Assembly (NCBI GenBank): GCA_020081605.1
Contig: JAHREC010000007.1
Span: forward strand, 1,116,001 to 1,180,000
Source of the DNA: Albifimbria verrucaria
Lineage: Eukaryota; Ascomycota; Sordariomycetes; Hypocreales; Stachybotryaceae
DNA: 64,000 nt
Direction: 5' to 3'
The notes beneath the pieces were generated by a model. The model searched no databases. It was not told where the DNA came from and saw nothing but the letters and a program-made list of their open reading frames with translations. Positions 34,642 to 47,381 of this stretch are shown in pieces. The stretch's first letter is position 1. Every line of letters begins with the position of its first letter. Made by a program: the position numbers and the translations under genes.

Positions 34642-37428
34642 TTATCGCCAGCCAGCGTGCGATCGTCGGACACGACGCTTGGGCTCTTCGGTCCGCTTAG
34701 CAGCAGGGACCTTCTCAGTAACGAAAACCTTGTCGATGACAGTGCGGACGGCGGTCGCAGTGACGTTCTCAACCTTGGTCTCCTTGGTGTCCTTGGTAGG
34801 AGCGGCGCAGTCGGCGCTGGCAGTGACAGTCTTGACGACGACTGACTCACAAGCGCTGACGCTGGAGACAAGGACAGAAGTAACGGTGGAGGCATCGCCA
34901 TCACCCTTGGCAGTGACAGTCTCGGTGACGGTAGCCTTCTCAGTAACAGTCTCAGTGACAATGGTACCCTCGCCAGCAGTGACAACCTTGGTCACAACAG
35001 AGGACTCCTCAGCAGTGACAACCTTGGTAACAATGTTAGGCTCAGCAGTGACAGTCATGGTCATGATACCAGTCATGGTGCCCATGGTGACAGTGACAAC
35101 ATTGGTGATGATCTCAGGCTCGGCGGTGTACTCAGGCTTAGACTCCTTGGTAGTCTCCTCAGGCTTGGACTCCTTGGTGGTCTCCTCAGGCTTGGAGTCT
35201 GAAGGCACGGTCATGGTCATGGTGACAACGCTGACCTGGGAGCTCTCGCCGCCGTTGGCAGGCAGAGTCACGGTAACAACACTGGTAGTCTCAATGGGAG
35301 TTCCAGTGGCGGCAATCTCAGTGGTGACGGTGACCTTCTCAGTGGGGACAGCAGTAGCGGTAACGATGCTGGGGATACCGCCAGTGCCAATAGTGGCAAC
35401 CTCCTTGTCAGTGAGGGTCTTGGTGGAGATGATCTCGCAACCGCCCTTGGTGAGCTCAGAGTTGGCGGTCTTGTCACCACCAGGGGCAGGAAGACGGTCT
35501 TAGTGACGGTCTCGGGGCAGCGGTGACGGTCTGGGTGGCGGCGGTACCGAGACAGGCAGAGAGCTGGCTCTGGCAGTCAGAGATCTCGAAGTTGACACCA
35601 GCAGAGCCGACACACATGGAGAACTGCTTGTAGCAAGCGTTGGAGCAAGCATCGCCAATGTTGTGGAACTTGTCGTCACCGACCTGGAAGCCACCACCAG
35701 AGATGGGCTTGACGGCAGGGCAAGAACCACCAAGGGAGGAGACGAAGATGAAGACAGTGACCTGGCGGACGATGATGATCACGGGGCGCTGGATGATGAT
35801 GGTGGTAACCTCAGTCACAGCAGGGGCACCCTCGGTAATGGTCATGGTGATGGGCTGAACATCAGTAACGGTCTCCACGAGAGTGGTGGTCACGTTGTTG
35901 CCAAGGGTGGTGGTGAGGGTAACCTTGTCAGTGAAGGTCTCAGTCTGCACAACAGTGGTGTCCTTGGTGACGGTGACAGGGCCGGAAGAGGACTCAGTAG
36001 GCTCCTCACCCTCAGTGACGGTGACAGTCTCCTTCTGGGTGATGGTGGCAGTGGCAGTGATAGTGGCAGTGTTGCCGTTGCTGAGGGTCTCAGTCAGGGT
36101 CTGCTCAACCAGGATGGTAGAGGTCTTGACAGAGGTGACGGTGGGGCCAGCAACGGTGGTGTTGCCGTAGGGGCCACGAGAGGTGGTGACGGGGCCATTC
36201 TCAATGCCAGTGCTGATACCAGTGCCGAGTCTGGTGGAAGAAGTGACGGGAGTGAGCTCAGGGGTGATGACAGAGGTGAGAGGAGTGGACTCAGGGGTGG
36301 GCTCGGGGTGGCAACGGTGGTGTTGCTGTAGGGACCGTGGGAAGAGATGGTCGATCCTCCAGTGCCCGTGCCGGTGCTGAGAATGATGGACGAGGAAGGA
36401 GTCTCGATAGGAGTCTCAGTCGGGGTCTCAATCGGGGTCTCAACTGAGGTAGTAGCGTTCACGATAGGAGTGAAGATTGAGCTAGGAGTCTCGACAGGAG
36501 TCTCAATCGGCGTCTGGTAAGGAGTAGTCGAGTTAACCTTGGGAGTGAAGCTGGGAGTCTCAATCGGAGTCTCGGTGGGGGTCTCGATGGGGTCTCCTCG
36601 GGAGTCTCAATAGGAGTCTCAATTGGCGTCTGGTAAGGAGTAGTAGAGTTCACCTTGGGAGTGAAGCTGGGAGTCTCAATCGGAGTCTCGATGGGGTCAC
36701 TTCGGGAGTCTCAATAGGAGTCTCGATGGGAGTCACCTCGGGGTCTCCTCGGGGTCACAACAGGAGTCTCAATGGGAGTCTCGATGGGAGTCTCGCTGGG
36801 AATCTGATAAAGAGTGGTAGAGTTGGCCTTGATCGAGCTGGTGAAGCTCTCAACAGGAGTCTCAATTGGGGTCTCGACAGGAGTCTCGATGGGAGTCTCA
36901 ACAGGCGTCTCAACAGGGGTCTCAATAGGAGTCTCGATGGGGGTCTCCTCAGGGGTCTCGATGGGAGTCTCGATGGGAGTCTCGATGGGAGTCTCAACGG
37001 GAGTCTCGATGGGGTCTCCTCAGGGGTCTCAATAGGCGTCTCCTCGGGAGTCTCGACCGGAGTCTCAACTGGGGTCTCAACAGGTGTCTCAACGGGAGTC
37101 TCGATGGGGTCTCCTCGGGCGTCTCCTCAGGAGTCACAACAGGAGTCTCAACAGGAGTCTCGACGGGAGTCTCAATGGGCGTCTCGTAAGGAGGCGAAAC
37201 GATGATGGTAGTCACCTGAGTGGTCAACTGGGTGGTGAAGGAGGTGGAAGGCTCCTCGATGGCTCTGCGTCCGTCAGTTACTGTTTCCGCAACCTCGACG
37301 GCATAGTCAACTTACGTGGAGTAGTTGGGCTTGACTTGGTACTTGTCCCGCTTCTCGAAGTTCTGCGCATTTGCAGTCTGCACCAGGCATTGCAGGCCAA
37401 CGGCCAGGATTCCGTATGAAAACAACAT
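34642..37428 (-). CDS. Large secreted Thr/Pro-rich repeat protein, adhesin- or cell-wall-like
   Basis: About 910 residues. A signal peptide (MLFSYGILAVGLQCLVQTAN) and one intron (37265-37315) precede a region of more than forty tandem four-residue units of the type ETPx (x = I, V, E or T), broken by spacers such as FTPKVNSTTPYQ. A Thr/Val/Ser-rich part follows (TVTVT-like, probable beta-rich and heavily O-glycosylated). A Cys-containing segment (FHNIGDACSNACYKQFSMC to SDCQSQLSACLG) is the only globular-looking part, and a second TVT-rich part ends in a basic tail (PKRRVRRSHAGWR). There is no obvious GPI signal. At least six frame breaks occur in C/G runs (about 35485, 35510, 36310, 36595, 36697, 37015, 37110), so unit number is approximate. 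Likely surface or matrix glycoprotein; not a recognised named family. Confidence 0.8.
36400..37200 (-). repeat. Coding minisatellite, 12-bp unit encoding [I/V/E]ETP
   Basis: On the reverse strand the unit is ATT/GTT/GAG-GAG-ACT-CCT with third-base variation. More than forty units are seen, with larger duplications of the block encoding SFTPKVNSTTPYQTP. Length changes would be expected between strains, and some apparent frame breaks lie here. Confidence 0.9.
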
Positions 37429-40400
37429 GGTGATGGATTTTTCTTGTTTTGAATGGTAGAATGTCTTGGTTTGGTTTGGTTGGAAAGGTTGAAAAGGGTT
37501 GTTCAGAAAGTCGTTTTTGGTATGAAGTGAATGAAACGAGGTATAACCTCACGGCGAACTAGCACCGTACGAAAGGAATGACTGTTAGGAAAGAAAAAGA
37601 CTGAAAGGAAAGAAAATGGGAACAAAAAACCCGACACTCAGAAGGATGAGAGATGGAGAGCAAAAGCGTAGACAAACGAGCGAGGCCATCATGACTTATG
37701 AGCTTCGAGCCAACCTCCCTAGGGGTGGCACGTTGGAGCAGACACCGGGTGTGAGATGTTACTCAGCCCCTTGGAGCCAGGGCCAGAGGTCCACGGACAT
37801 GGGAGCTTGCTGGATAGAAGCTCACGGAGCTCTGGGTTGCGGTAGAGGCAAAGCTAGGGGCCGATTGGACGTGTGCGCGGAGACTTCGTCTCTGTCCCAA
37901 ACATGCTTGTATAAGTGAAGCACTGTCCATGGGCCGGCCAAGGCCCTACCAGATCAGCCGGGCTCACCAATCAAGGACGTTGGCGGTGTCCAGGTTGTGA
38001 ACGGGGCTCCATTCTGCGTGAAGGAAGGCCGATGGCCAGGGCCCGCGATGGTGCAGGGATCCGCACGTCGAAAAATAGGACGAAGGAGATAGATTGGAGG
38101 GCAAGGCGGGACGCCATGCTCATCCTTCGATGCCGTGTCGAGAAGAGGCAGGACAAGGAGAGTCGTGGCAGGGGTCGACCCCGGTCCCGTAGGACTGGTC
38201 CATATGGCATGGGTCTCGGAAGACTTGGCATCCAGGAACAATTGACGCAAAATGCCCAGTCTTCCTGGCCCCGTCGAGCACGCAAAGGTCGTTTTGAGCA
38301 GGATTTTGAGCCGTCGGGCTCTGTGGAAGTTGCCTACGCACGCGTCGTTGTCGTTGAACAGATGAAGGATTTGGGGTTGTGCAAAAGATGGGATGAAGGT
38401 GGGCAGGGCAGGGTCAAAGGCGTGGTCGACAAAGATGACTAAGGTCAGAACCCAAACGGTGCAATACGAACGACTTCATTTCCTGATTAATAGCCGATTC
38501 CATTCCCACGGCGACTTCCATGTCTGTCTTTGCTTGCCCGTACTCAGGCTCACTGCTCAAGCCTCCCACCGTCTGATCAGTCAGTCACTCTCTCCTGAGC
38601 CTCAACCTGGATGGTAGCGTCGCCTAGCTCCAATGGCCCGTCCTACTATGTCCCATTCTGTATGTGTTGGCCTGTGCTCAACCTGCCATGGGCCGCCCCT
38701 CTTCAGCTGCACGATCTGCTCCGGGATGTTAATTAAGGGACATTCTGCAGGGCTCCAACCAAGCAGTCTCTATGTTTAGGAAAATGCCCACTTGGTTTAA
38801 CTCAAACGCGGCAGGGCTGTCAACTGAGCTTTTTATGTGACGGCATCTGGCTAGCTGCTGGCTGGCTGGCAGGCTATTGGCGACGGTACGTGCAAGTGCT
38901 GAAGTCATCACTATTCTCCAAGCAGAATCTATTGTAATACTTGACTCATTGGTCTAATTGAGTTGCCTATTTACTTTTCCTATTCTTTCAAAAGTAATGA
39001 ATTAAAAAAATCCTTTTTTTCTTTTTCCCCCTCACTAGATCTCCATGTCTCCTCTTTTTCCTGCCTACCTGTTCCCTGTTCACAGTGATTACTGCTTCCC
39101 GCGGCATCTTGCTCACTCCTTGACAAGACGCAGCCATACTCCTCCCCGTGATGCTTCTCTAGTCTGCCTTGATCTCCAAAACATACCCACATGTTTGGAT
39201 GCACGTCTGCCCGTTTCTTTCATGCCGCTGCACCTCATCCGGTTCGGCACTAACTCAAACGGCGCTTCCCCGCGCCGTAGAACGGCTCAAAGTGGACAGG
39301 GCAATATAAATTCACCTTAATCAACTCAACCTGTGTTTGACCACCAACAGGGCCACCCCTGCCCCATCCCATGTCGTTTGCTTTGCCTTGCCTGTGAGCG
39401 GGAGCCACCCCATCTTTACTTCACCTAGATGAATGTCAAGTTACAGAGAAGCAGCGCCAAGTGCCGTGCCTGAATGTTTCCTGAAGCACGGTGGATTCTG
39501 TTTATCCCTCTCATCTAAAGCATTACATCAAACAAATCCATCAAGATGGAATTTTTGCGAGCGTCTTTACCGTCGTCACCATTGTCATCACCATCGTCAA
39601 ATATGTTCCGAAGTTCGCGAAAAATTACCTTGATGAGCTCGCACATAATGACGGGGTTGTCGGGCTACCAAAAATAACCCACCGTAAATTACTTTCCAGA
39701 AGCTTTCCTAAAAACTGGCATTATTCTGACATACATGCTTCGACGTCCCCTTTAATTGTGTCAAGTCTCCGGGCATGGAGGGCAAATGCTGACATCCCCC
39801 TGTCCTACCTGAAACGAAACGTGAATCAGCAACTCCCATGGCAAAATCGCTGATGGATACAACGTTGATTGGCTCATCACGCCCCAGTCCATCAGGTCGC
39901 TAAAAGGTGATCATTCTGGCTAGCAAGGCAAGGTTATCGAAGTCGCTGTCAGCGAGAGGTGTTCATGTCTAGGCCGGGCCCCATGCCTCCGCTGGTGATG
40001 CAATCATCATCGCAGTCCTACACCTCGGAAAAAATCTCCGATTGAGCTACAAAGCAAGGGTGCGCAAATTTCTGTAGGAATGGGGCGGTTTGGCGACATG
40101 GGAGGAGTTTATATATAAATTTGGGCTCGTGGCTTCCAGGCATTGCTATGGCTATGCCTACGGGGATCAATCGCCAACAACCATTGCTGGCCAGCTCTAG
40201 AATCGAGCTGCCACGGAAGAGACGCTCGGATCGCAAAGCTTAAAGTGTGTCTCTGCGATCTAGATGGATCTTGCAACTACCAACCAGCCAACACCTGAAG
40301 ATAGGAGCCAATACCTCTGTTGGTGGACTGATCTGGAGGAACAGAGTAACGCATCCTCATTTCGCGTAATCTAACTAGAATAAGCAAGTAGCTGTCAGAC

Positions 40401-41640
40401 CACACGTTCGTAAATGGCCCAATGCAAAGAGCTGCTGCAAACCATCGCAGGCAGCCAACCCCAGGTGGTGTCATGTTTGGGTTGCAAGCAGATGCCAGTG
40501 CAAGTCATCGGGCATGTTCATGCATGGGTCTCAAGAACCATTGAGCATGAGCATGAGCATGAGCATGAGTGGCCCATATTTTTGTGCCAGTCTGATCGCC
40601 TGACAGATGACGATCTTTATCAAGCCTTATGATCTCCAGAATGCGGGGAGATGCTGCGTTCCACCACACCTTGCCGGCACTCGTCCGCCAATGCCAACTT
40701 GAGTCAACTCTGCCCTGCCAAGTTTTGGCTCTGCATGGCGGAAAAGTGTTCTGAGTCTTGGCTTTAGATCCCATATTCTGCGTGTCATTCTCGGTTCTTT
40801 AAATGTGAGCCAATACAAAGCAGCTAAAGATTCCTAATGCTCCTAGCTCAAGTTCTTCAACCTTCTCTTTGAAGTTTCAGCATGAGAGTTGATTCAGGAC
40901 AGGATCTTGTCACTCTATTGTTTTGCTGGGATGTAACTCTAACCGTGTAAACGTCCATTTTGTGCTTCTCAACTATCGAAACTGATGCGGGTCTTACCCA
41001 CTGAGATCCAAGCAGTTTCCTCATATAGAGCCTCTTGTGCTGATCATCTCACCTGTTACCCTACGGAACCGCATGACCTCTTCAGGGTGCCATTGGGAAA
41101 GTAACCCAACCATAGGATGTAACTGTGTTAGCAATCATCGCCTACATTTCCTGCTGGATAGTGAGCCAACTGCACTTCTTACGTGGGGCTAGTAGTGACC
41201 AAATTATGTTCTTGTCTCTTTACCTGCTCCTGTAGCTTTCGGACCTTTTTTCAAATGGTTAGTTTACGATATGTCGTCACAGACTCGCCTTATTATGCTC
41301 CGATATTCCCAACAACCCCTCCTCCCATCCCCTCAATTGAGCAAGCCAACACCAAGTGGATGTGCAGGATCAGGGCTACTACGGAGAAAGACCGATGCTG
41401 AAGACCTCGTGAAGCTATAGATGGGATCAAGGCGGGAGTGTTAGTGAACGTTACGTTGCTTCACGCGTACATTGCTACTTACCCAGTTTAGGGTGTAGGG
41501 GGCCAAGATGATGCTGTCTAAGACAATCTCAGATCCCGTAGCAAGGACCAATCAAGTATATAAGTATTTGAAGGCTACCCAACGCCGAACAGTAGTTATG
41601 ACCCTCAGGCTCTCTATTCGCCGTCTAAGCAGAAGTAAAG
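37429..41640. other. Long intergenic region (about 4.2 kb)
   Basis: Upstream of the secreted repeat protein and of glutaminase A. The only frame of note is 39491-39853 (120 codons, one hydrophobic stretch FASVFTVVTIVITIVKYV); I cannot support it as a gene. A GAGCAT microsatellite lies at 40543-40569. Confidence 0.45.
40543..40569. repeat. Microsatellite, GAGCAT hexamer
   Basis: Four and a half uninterrupted GAGCAT units, read directly. Confidence 0.9.
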
Positions 41641-44076
41641 ATGAGATTTACTCAAGCAGCTGTCTTGGCGCTAGTCAGTGGGCTCGCATATGCGGTTTCT
41701 TCATATGAGCCCACAAAGCCACCTGCTGTCCCCTTGGCGGTGAGATCACCATATCTTAATGTGTGGCTCAATGGCCCTGAAGGTGGTAGCGAGGATAAAA
41801 TACTTGCCGGTTCATGGCCTCGATTCTGGACGTGAGTTGCTCTTACATCTTGTAACTATTGAGAAGCTGACCCAGTTGAAGCACTTCTATCCAAGGATGG
41901 CAAGGCTACATACGGGTCGATGGTATCGCATACAACTGGATTGGCAATCACGGCAACACGCCCTTGGTAAACCAGACAAACTTACGCTATACATCTACGA
42001 GGAGTGTCTTCACCTCGCGTGTCGGTGATGCTGTCGAGCTAGAGCTAGAATTCCTGTCGCCGGTGTTTCCTGAAGACTTAAAGAGACAATCCATTACTTC
42101 GTCATATCTGGAGGTGTCAGTTCGATCTTTGGATGGGCAATCTCACGATGTTCAGATTTACGCAGATGTATCAGGCGGTAAGTCCGAAATCCATTGTTAT
42201 GGGTATAGCCGCTAAAGACAACAGAATTTGCCTCGGGCGACAAAGGAGCTTCGGTCAACTGGGAGCAATCCGCCTCAGAAGGTATCTTGTATCACAAATT
42301 CTACCGCGAAGTTCAGGATACTTTCCAGGAGTTTGACGACCAAGCATCTTGGGGCAATTGGTACTGGGCGATTGGAGACACAGTCAGTTTCATCCTATGT
42401 GGACCTATGCAAAATAGCTGCTAACTTCTAGAAGGGAGATGTGACGTTCCAGATCGGAGCTGATACAGATGTTCGCAAACAATTCTTGGACAATGGCAAG
42501 CTACCTGGGACAGTTGATCAAGGTCCTCGGGCAGTGAACGATAGATGGTGAGTAAATAGTCAAGATAAGTACTCGAATCTGTGTATCTAATAAAATCTTA
42601 GGCCTGTTTTCGCCTTTGCTCGGGATCTCGGTGCTATTGGCGGCGAAGACCAGACTAACACCCTCTTTACAATCGGATATACTCAAGAAGAGGCCATTTT
42701 GTTCCAGGGCGCAGGTGACGAACCCCAACGTGTGCCATCGCTCTGGAAAGAATGGTTCACCGAAGAAGAGGTTCTTCAGTTCTTCTTCAACGATTATGAG
42801 TTTGCGTCTCAAGCCTCGGATGACCTTGACAAGAAGATTGCAGACGATTCAATTGCGGCTGGTGGAGAGGACTATCACATCATCACCAGCCTTGGAGTTC
42901 GTCAAGTTTTCGGAGCTTTCGCTTACACAGGAACTGAGGACGATGTTCTTGTTTTCCAGAAGGAAATCAGCTCGGCCAGTGTCGTCCAGACCGTGGATGT
43001 GCTATATCCAACATTTCCCATCATGCTCTACCTTAACCCGGAGCTGATCAAGTGGAATTTACAGCCACTGCTTGAAAACCAGGAGAATGGGAAATACCCT
43101 CATACATATGTACGTTTCTAGACATGTTTTCAGATGTCGTAACCCTGTCACTAACTTTGGATAGTCAATGCATGACCTTGGTCGGTACCCACGAGCGACT
43201 GGGCATCCTGACGGCAATGATGAGCCAATGCCACTAGAGGAATCGGCCAACATGATCATCATGATGCTTCTCTATGCTCGGCGAAGTGGCAACACGGATT
43301 ACTTGAAAGAGCACTGGGAGATTCTGGAGCAGTGGGCGCAGTATCTGATAGAGGATGCCAAGATCCCAGCTGACCAGCTTTCAACGGATGACTTTGCTGG
43401 CCCGCTTGCGTGAGTTTCACAAATTAATATTCCACAACTTTGCTAACTCTTTGAACTTGTAGCAACCAGACGAACCTGGCTATCAAAGGCATTATTGGTC
43501 TTCGAGCCATGGTCGACATCGCAGAGCTGACAGGAAATACGGGCAATCAGACCAGATACAGCGATCTTGCCAACGAGTACTTCGAATTCTGGACGGAACA
43601 TGGTATCAACACTGGAGGTGAGCTTCCGCACAGCATGCTGGGCTACGACCGACCAGACACCTACGGTGAGTTTATCAAACCCCTGTCTTTAGCCCTCCCA
43701 ATAGGGACATGTGCTTATACGCGTCAGGTCTGCTGTACAACATCTTCGCCGACCGCGCTTTGGGACTAAATTTCATCCCACAATCTGTATATGACCAGCA
43801 GAGCGACTTCTACCTCACCAAGAAAAGCACGTATGGAGTCATCCTGGACACGCGTAACGTGTGGACCAAGCTAGACTGGGAGCTGTTCGCCGCGGCAGTG
43901 GCCAAGCCGGAGACGCGTGAGTTCTTGATCTCGGCCGTTGCAAAGTGGATTAGCGAAACGCCGACGTGGCGAGCGTACACGGATCTGTACGACGCCAACA
44001 CGGGAGGGTACCCTCGGGGATCCAGTTTACGGCTCGTCCGGTCATAGGAGGAAGCTTTGCACTGTTGGCGTTGTAG
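41641..44076 (+). CDS. gtaA: Secreted glutaminase A
   Basis: About 688 residues. Signal peptide MRFTQAAVLALVSGLAYAVS, then the fungal glutaminase A pattern: AVRSPYLNVWLNG, GSWPRFWT, GWQGYIRVDGIAYNWIGNHG, RSVFTSRVGDAVELELEFLSP, and a C-terminal part with MHDLGRYPRATGHPDGNDEP, LPHSMLGYDRPDTYGLLYN and TARPVIGGSFALLAL. The family (DUF5127/DUF4965/DUF1793) hydrolyses extracellular L-glutamine to glutamate and ammonia. Eight exons: 41641-41831, 41882-42177, 42225-42382, 42432-42547, 42602-43109, 43165-43409, 43463-43665 and 43728-44076. The first acceptor is chosen at TTGAAG (41880-41881) because it restores the TSIQGWQG reading. One contraction near 44012 in a C run hides the true C-terminus; with it the gene is exactly 689 codons. 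Confidence 0.93.
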
Positions 44077-44821
44077 ACGTAAGCGGGGTGGAGTTTATAC
44101 GAGCGAGATTTCACATGGGGAAGAGAAGAAGCCGCAGCTAATTTGCTAGTTTGCTACATGGAATAAATGAGCGAAAAATCGCCATGCTAGAAAACCATTT
44201 ACTCATTCGTTTTACTTATTTAATCGTTCTAGATCTACAAGATATCAGGTATGAGTTTGTGTAGGGTAGCATGCATATTATATTGACAGGGGATGCGTCT
44301 TCGGATATAAGACATGCCCTGACGGCCAGTCAAGCCTAGGAACCGGCAGATAGGTGTTTATTATCAGACTCAGTATGTTCCAATCATTACCCATTCCGCA
44401 TCTTCCTCACGTCTATTCCAAATCGTTCTGCTGCTGGTACACCTACCGCATCGAGCATGCTGTACATAGTACCCGAAAGGGCGTTGAATACCGGGGCTGT
44501 GGGTCTGGCCTCCGGAGAGTTAGCGGGGCGCTGAGCTAAAGATAGTGGCCTGAACCGGAGCTGAAACGGGTGCTCGCTGCCTCATCTGAACCATCATCCT
44601 CTAGCTGTGGCTGCGCGGGGCCCTTCTGTACGGTGCGGTGCTTTGATCCATGACGTTTGAATGGGATGCAACTCGCTTTTTATTTTCTCTCTCCCGCAAC
44701 CAGCCTGATTCTTCCATTGCTTGGGCCGCTCTAATCCGTCCGTCCACGTATTGATTCCTGGTTCGACCGAGGAGCTGCTGCCACCCCCGCCGATCACGGG
44801 CGTCTGTCCCCATCCCTCCGG
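44077..44821. other. Intergenic region
   Basis: Between glutaminase A and the F-box-like gene, same strand. An AT-rich 3' region is followed by a promoter. No gene supported. Confidence 0.45.
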
Positions 44822-46345
44822 ATGGCGCGCTTTGTTGACTTGGAGGAAGACGGCGCAGATTCGTCGCCAATTCCCGATCCGCACATCTTGACCCTGCTCC
44901 AGGCGAGCCACATAGGCGAACGTAACGGCGATGCTGTCGCCAAGCCTGCCGAGCCGGAAGACGTGCCCAGGGCGACTGTCCGCAGCGCCGTGACGGAGGC
45001 ATTTCAGTGCTACCCGTATGCCGTCCTTGTCTAGCACATTACCTTGTTCTGGTTTACCCTTTCTCTCCGGGAGCAAGTTCCTTCCAAAAGAAGATTATTT
45101 GGCTGTTTCCGCTGACATTCTCTCGTTTGGGTTTGTAGCATCGTTGTTGCGGTTGCGTCTTTCATCGATCTGAACACGCTCGATTCCTTGTCCCGCACGT
45201 GTCGGCAGATCCACGATGGCCTTATCCAATACCGGAAGATACTCCTAGCATCGACGCTGCGATGCTCCAACGAGAGCACGCCCGTTGACCGGGAGGAAAC
45301 GTTCCGGTATCGCGCCCGCGCTGGCAATTGGTATTACATGGAGGATGGGCGCAACTACAACGGCAAGTCTGGCGATTGCGCGCGCGACCTTGTTAGCGAA
45401 TGCAGGAGGTGCTCCGACGTGATATGCAGGGTACGTCTTCCAAATGCGACGAGATATCCCATTGTTTGCTAGGTAAGCAACATGTGCTAACAAAATGAAC
45501 GCAGAACTGTACAATCAAGCCCCGGCGCCGGTCCTTCTCCGCGAAAGACACCGTCGGCTATGCACCGCATGTGCGCGAGCCCCATAGCGACGCTCCTAAG
45601 ACCGCCTCTAGACCCGAGCCTTGACGTTTATTCGGAGGTGGTAAGCCGGGAATTATGTAGATGCGACTCGGACGGAGTCTGGTTGTGCCAGCCGTGCGGC
45701 CGAAGCATCCGCGGAGCTGATCACGAATATCATCGGTAAGATCTACACGTCCCTGTACCTACGACAAGTCTCAGCCACGTTTTACTAACGGTCTATTCCA
45801 GTATCTGGCGTTGGAGAGTTCAGTATGGCGAAGTTCTTGGCGGATTAGGAACCGGCATTGGAGACGGTGACCGCGGCGTTATCTGCGGCCGCGAAGAACG
45901 TTGCTGCGCCGCCAAAGAACGCGAGCAGGAGACTGATTGCGACGCTGAGGACGCAAAGGACATCAGCACCGCACCTTGGCTTTTTGACCAGCCAAGTTCA
46001 CCTGTCGCCAGAATCGCCACGCCTTCCGCAGCCTCGGCATCCTCCACCTCCCTGGATATCCTTCCCGAAGGCCTCCGGCACGAACGCACTCCCACGCCAC
46101 AACTGGGCCCTGGATACTCGCGACATGAGATTGAGGGTATCGGTGGTGTTGTCAAGCGCAAGCTAGTTCGTATGGTGCGCATTGGTGCGTGCGTGCCCGA
46201 GTACGAGGATGAGAAGACGAGCGGCAGCAAGATCCTCGGTAGAGAGGTCCGTGGTGAGACCCGGAGCTGGTGCGGCTGGTGCTGGCGAGTGATTCCTGGT
46301 GCAAGGGATTACCTGGGACCGAACGCGCCGCCGTCCCTGAAGTGA
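44822..46345 (+). CDS. F-box-like protein with Cys-rich C-terminal region
   Basis: About 420 residues. The region IVVAVASFIDLNTLDSLSRT-CRQIHDGL resembles an F-box helix bundle, the motif that docks substrate receptors on SCF ubiquitin ligases; the match is short. It is followed by RYRARAGNWYYMEDGRNYNG and several Cys pairs (CRRCSDVICRNC, LCTACARAP, LCRCDSDGVWLCQPCGRSIR, CGREERCCAAKE, WCGWCWRV), suggesting zinc-binding modules. Four exons: 44822-45015, 45139-45430, 45505-45735 and 45802-46345. Two C-run contractions, near 45521 and 45581, are in exon 3; restoring them gives 421 codons. Conserved-looking in filamentous ascomycetes; substrate unknown. Confidence 0.8.
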
Positions 46346-46756
46346 AGAGGGTGACGCCGGCCTAGACTCCCTGGTGAGGCATGATACACTGTTTCGAAGC
46401 ATACATCTGACGACAGTCACGACGGGAATGACCAGGTGATACTAAGAGATGAGACACGGTGGAAAAAATACGAACGCCAAAGATGATTGGAAATACATAT
46501 TGGTGAATATTGTATATGTAGGGAACGCCAGTTATGGCAATCATAAGGTACAATGGCCTTTCGAGCTGCGCTACCGGCCAGCTCTCCAGCAACAGCTTTT
46601 CCACCTCGCCGCGAAACCACATGCCGTACGCAATCCTATATCCTACAAATGCTGTCTGCTGGCGCCAAGCTCCGTTGTAACATGTAGATGTACAGTCCCT
46701 GAGGGTTAAAAACTGCCTCCTCCCAGCCCCTGGTCGGAAGCCCTCTCTGCTCCGTC
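46346..46756. other. Convergent 3' intergenic region
   Basis: Between the F-box-like gene and the mitoribosomal gene. No gene supported. Confidence 0.5.
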
Positions 46757-47381
46757 TTATATCTCGCCTCGCATGACCAGCTCCGCTCTCCTCTTGCGGT
46801 CCTCCATCGCCCGGGCCTTGATGGGTCCCCATCGGGCGGCCTTGCGGTCCTGCTTCTCCTTGAGCCACTTGACGTGCTCCTGCGTCGCGGGCGCGGCCAT
46901 CTTGACGAAGACGGTGGAGCACTTGAACTTCTCGGCGAGCCTGTTCACGCTCCACGTCAGGGGATCCTCGTTGCGCAGACGACGCATCTCCTCGATCTGT
47001 TCGACACCGATGTGGTATGAGGGATTCCGGCGCTTGTAGTTCATGGCTGGAGGCAGCTCGGCATCGGCTGATGACGCGCTGGCGCCTGGGTGGCTAGCAC
47101 CCATACGCTGCAGAGCGCGGCGACGGGCATCATTCTCGGGGATGAAGATAGAGGGCGTGTGGAAGGGGTAGCCTCGGAAGCGGGCGGGTTGTAGATGATG
47201 GAGTCAGCGGCCGGGAAGGCAGCGGATCGATCGGGCATGAAGGACTCGTGGGGCGCGATCTTGAGGGCACGCTTCGTACGGGCGGCAGTCTTGTGTCCAC
47301 GGTTGGTGATTAAGGGGTATTTGAGCATCGCGAGGCTTGCAGGACGCGGGCCACAGGCCGGGCTGCTGATCGGAACTCCAT
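46757..47381 (-). CDS. MRPL20: Mitochondrial large ribosomal subunit protein L20 (mL58)
   Basis: About 208 residues, no intron. Arg-rich presequence (MEFRSAARPVARVLQASR), then the family's opening TPLITNRGHKTAARTKRALK and IAPHESFMPD, the central FRGYPFHTPSIFIPENDARRR, and the C-terminal helical part NPSYHIGVEQIEEMRRLRNE, DPLTWSVNRLAEKFKC, STVFVKMAAPA. Matches Mrpl20-type components of the fungal mitochondrial 54S subunit. Two C-run contractions, near 47314 and 47185; with both restored it is 209 codons. The +strand runs are G there. Confidence 0.9.

Noticed and set aside
34679..36331. Long forward frames (274 and 222 codons) opposite the secreted repeat protein
   Set aside because: They mirror the codon bias of the repeat-rich reverse gene and lack any start context or family likeness.
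15000..37000. Secondary-metabolite or nutrient-use gene cluster (transporters, ligase, zinc-finger protein)
   Set aside because: No backbone enzyme or tailoring enzymes; the genes belong to unrelated pathways and are widely spaced.
36400..37200. Regularly spaced repeats suggesting a CRISPR-like array
   Set aside because: The 12-bp periodicity is a coding minisatellite with a clear ETPx translation in a eukaryotic secreted protein gene; there are no unique spacers.
39491..39853. 120-codon forward frame with one hydrophobic stretch
   Set aside because: Only a single possible membrane segment; composition and context do not support a gene.
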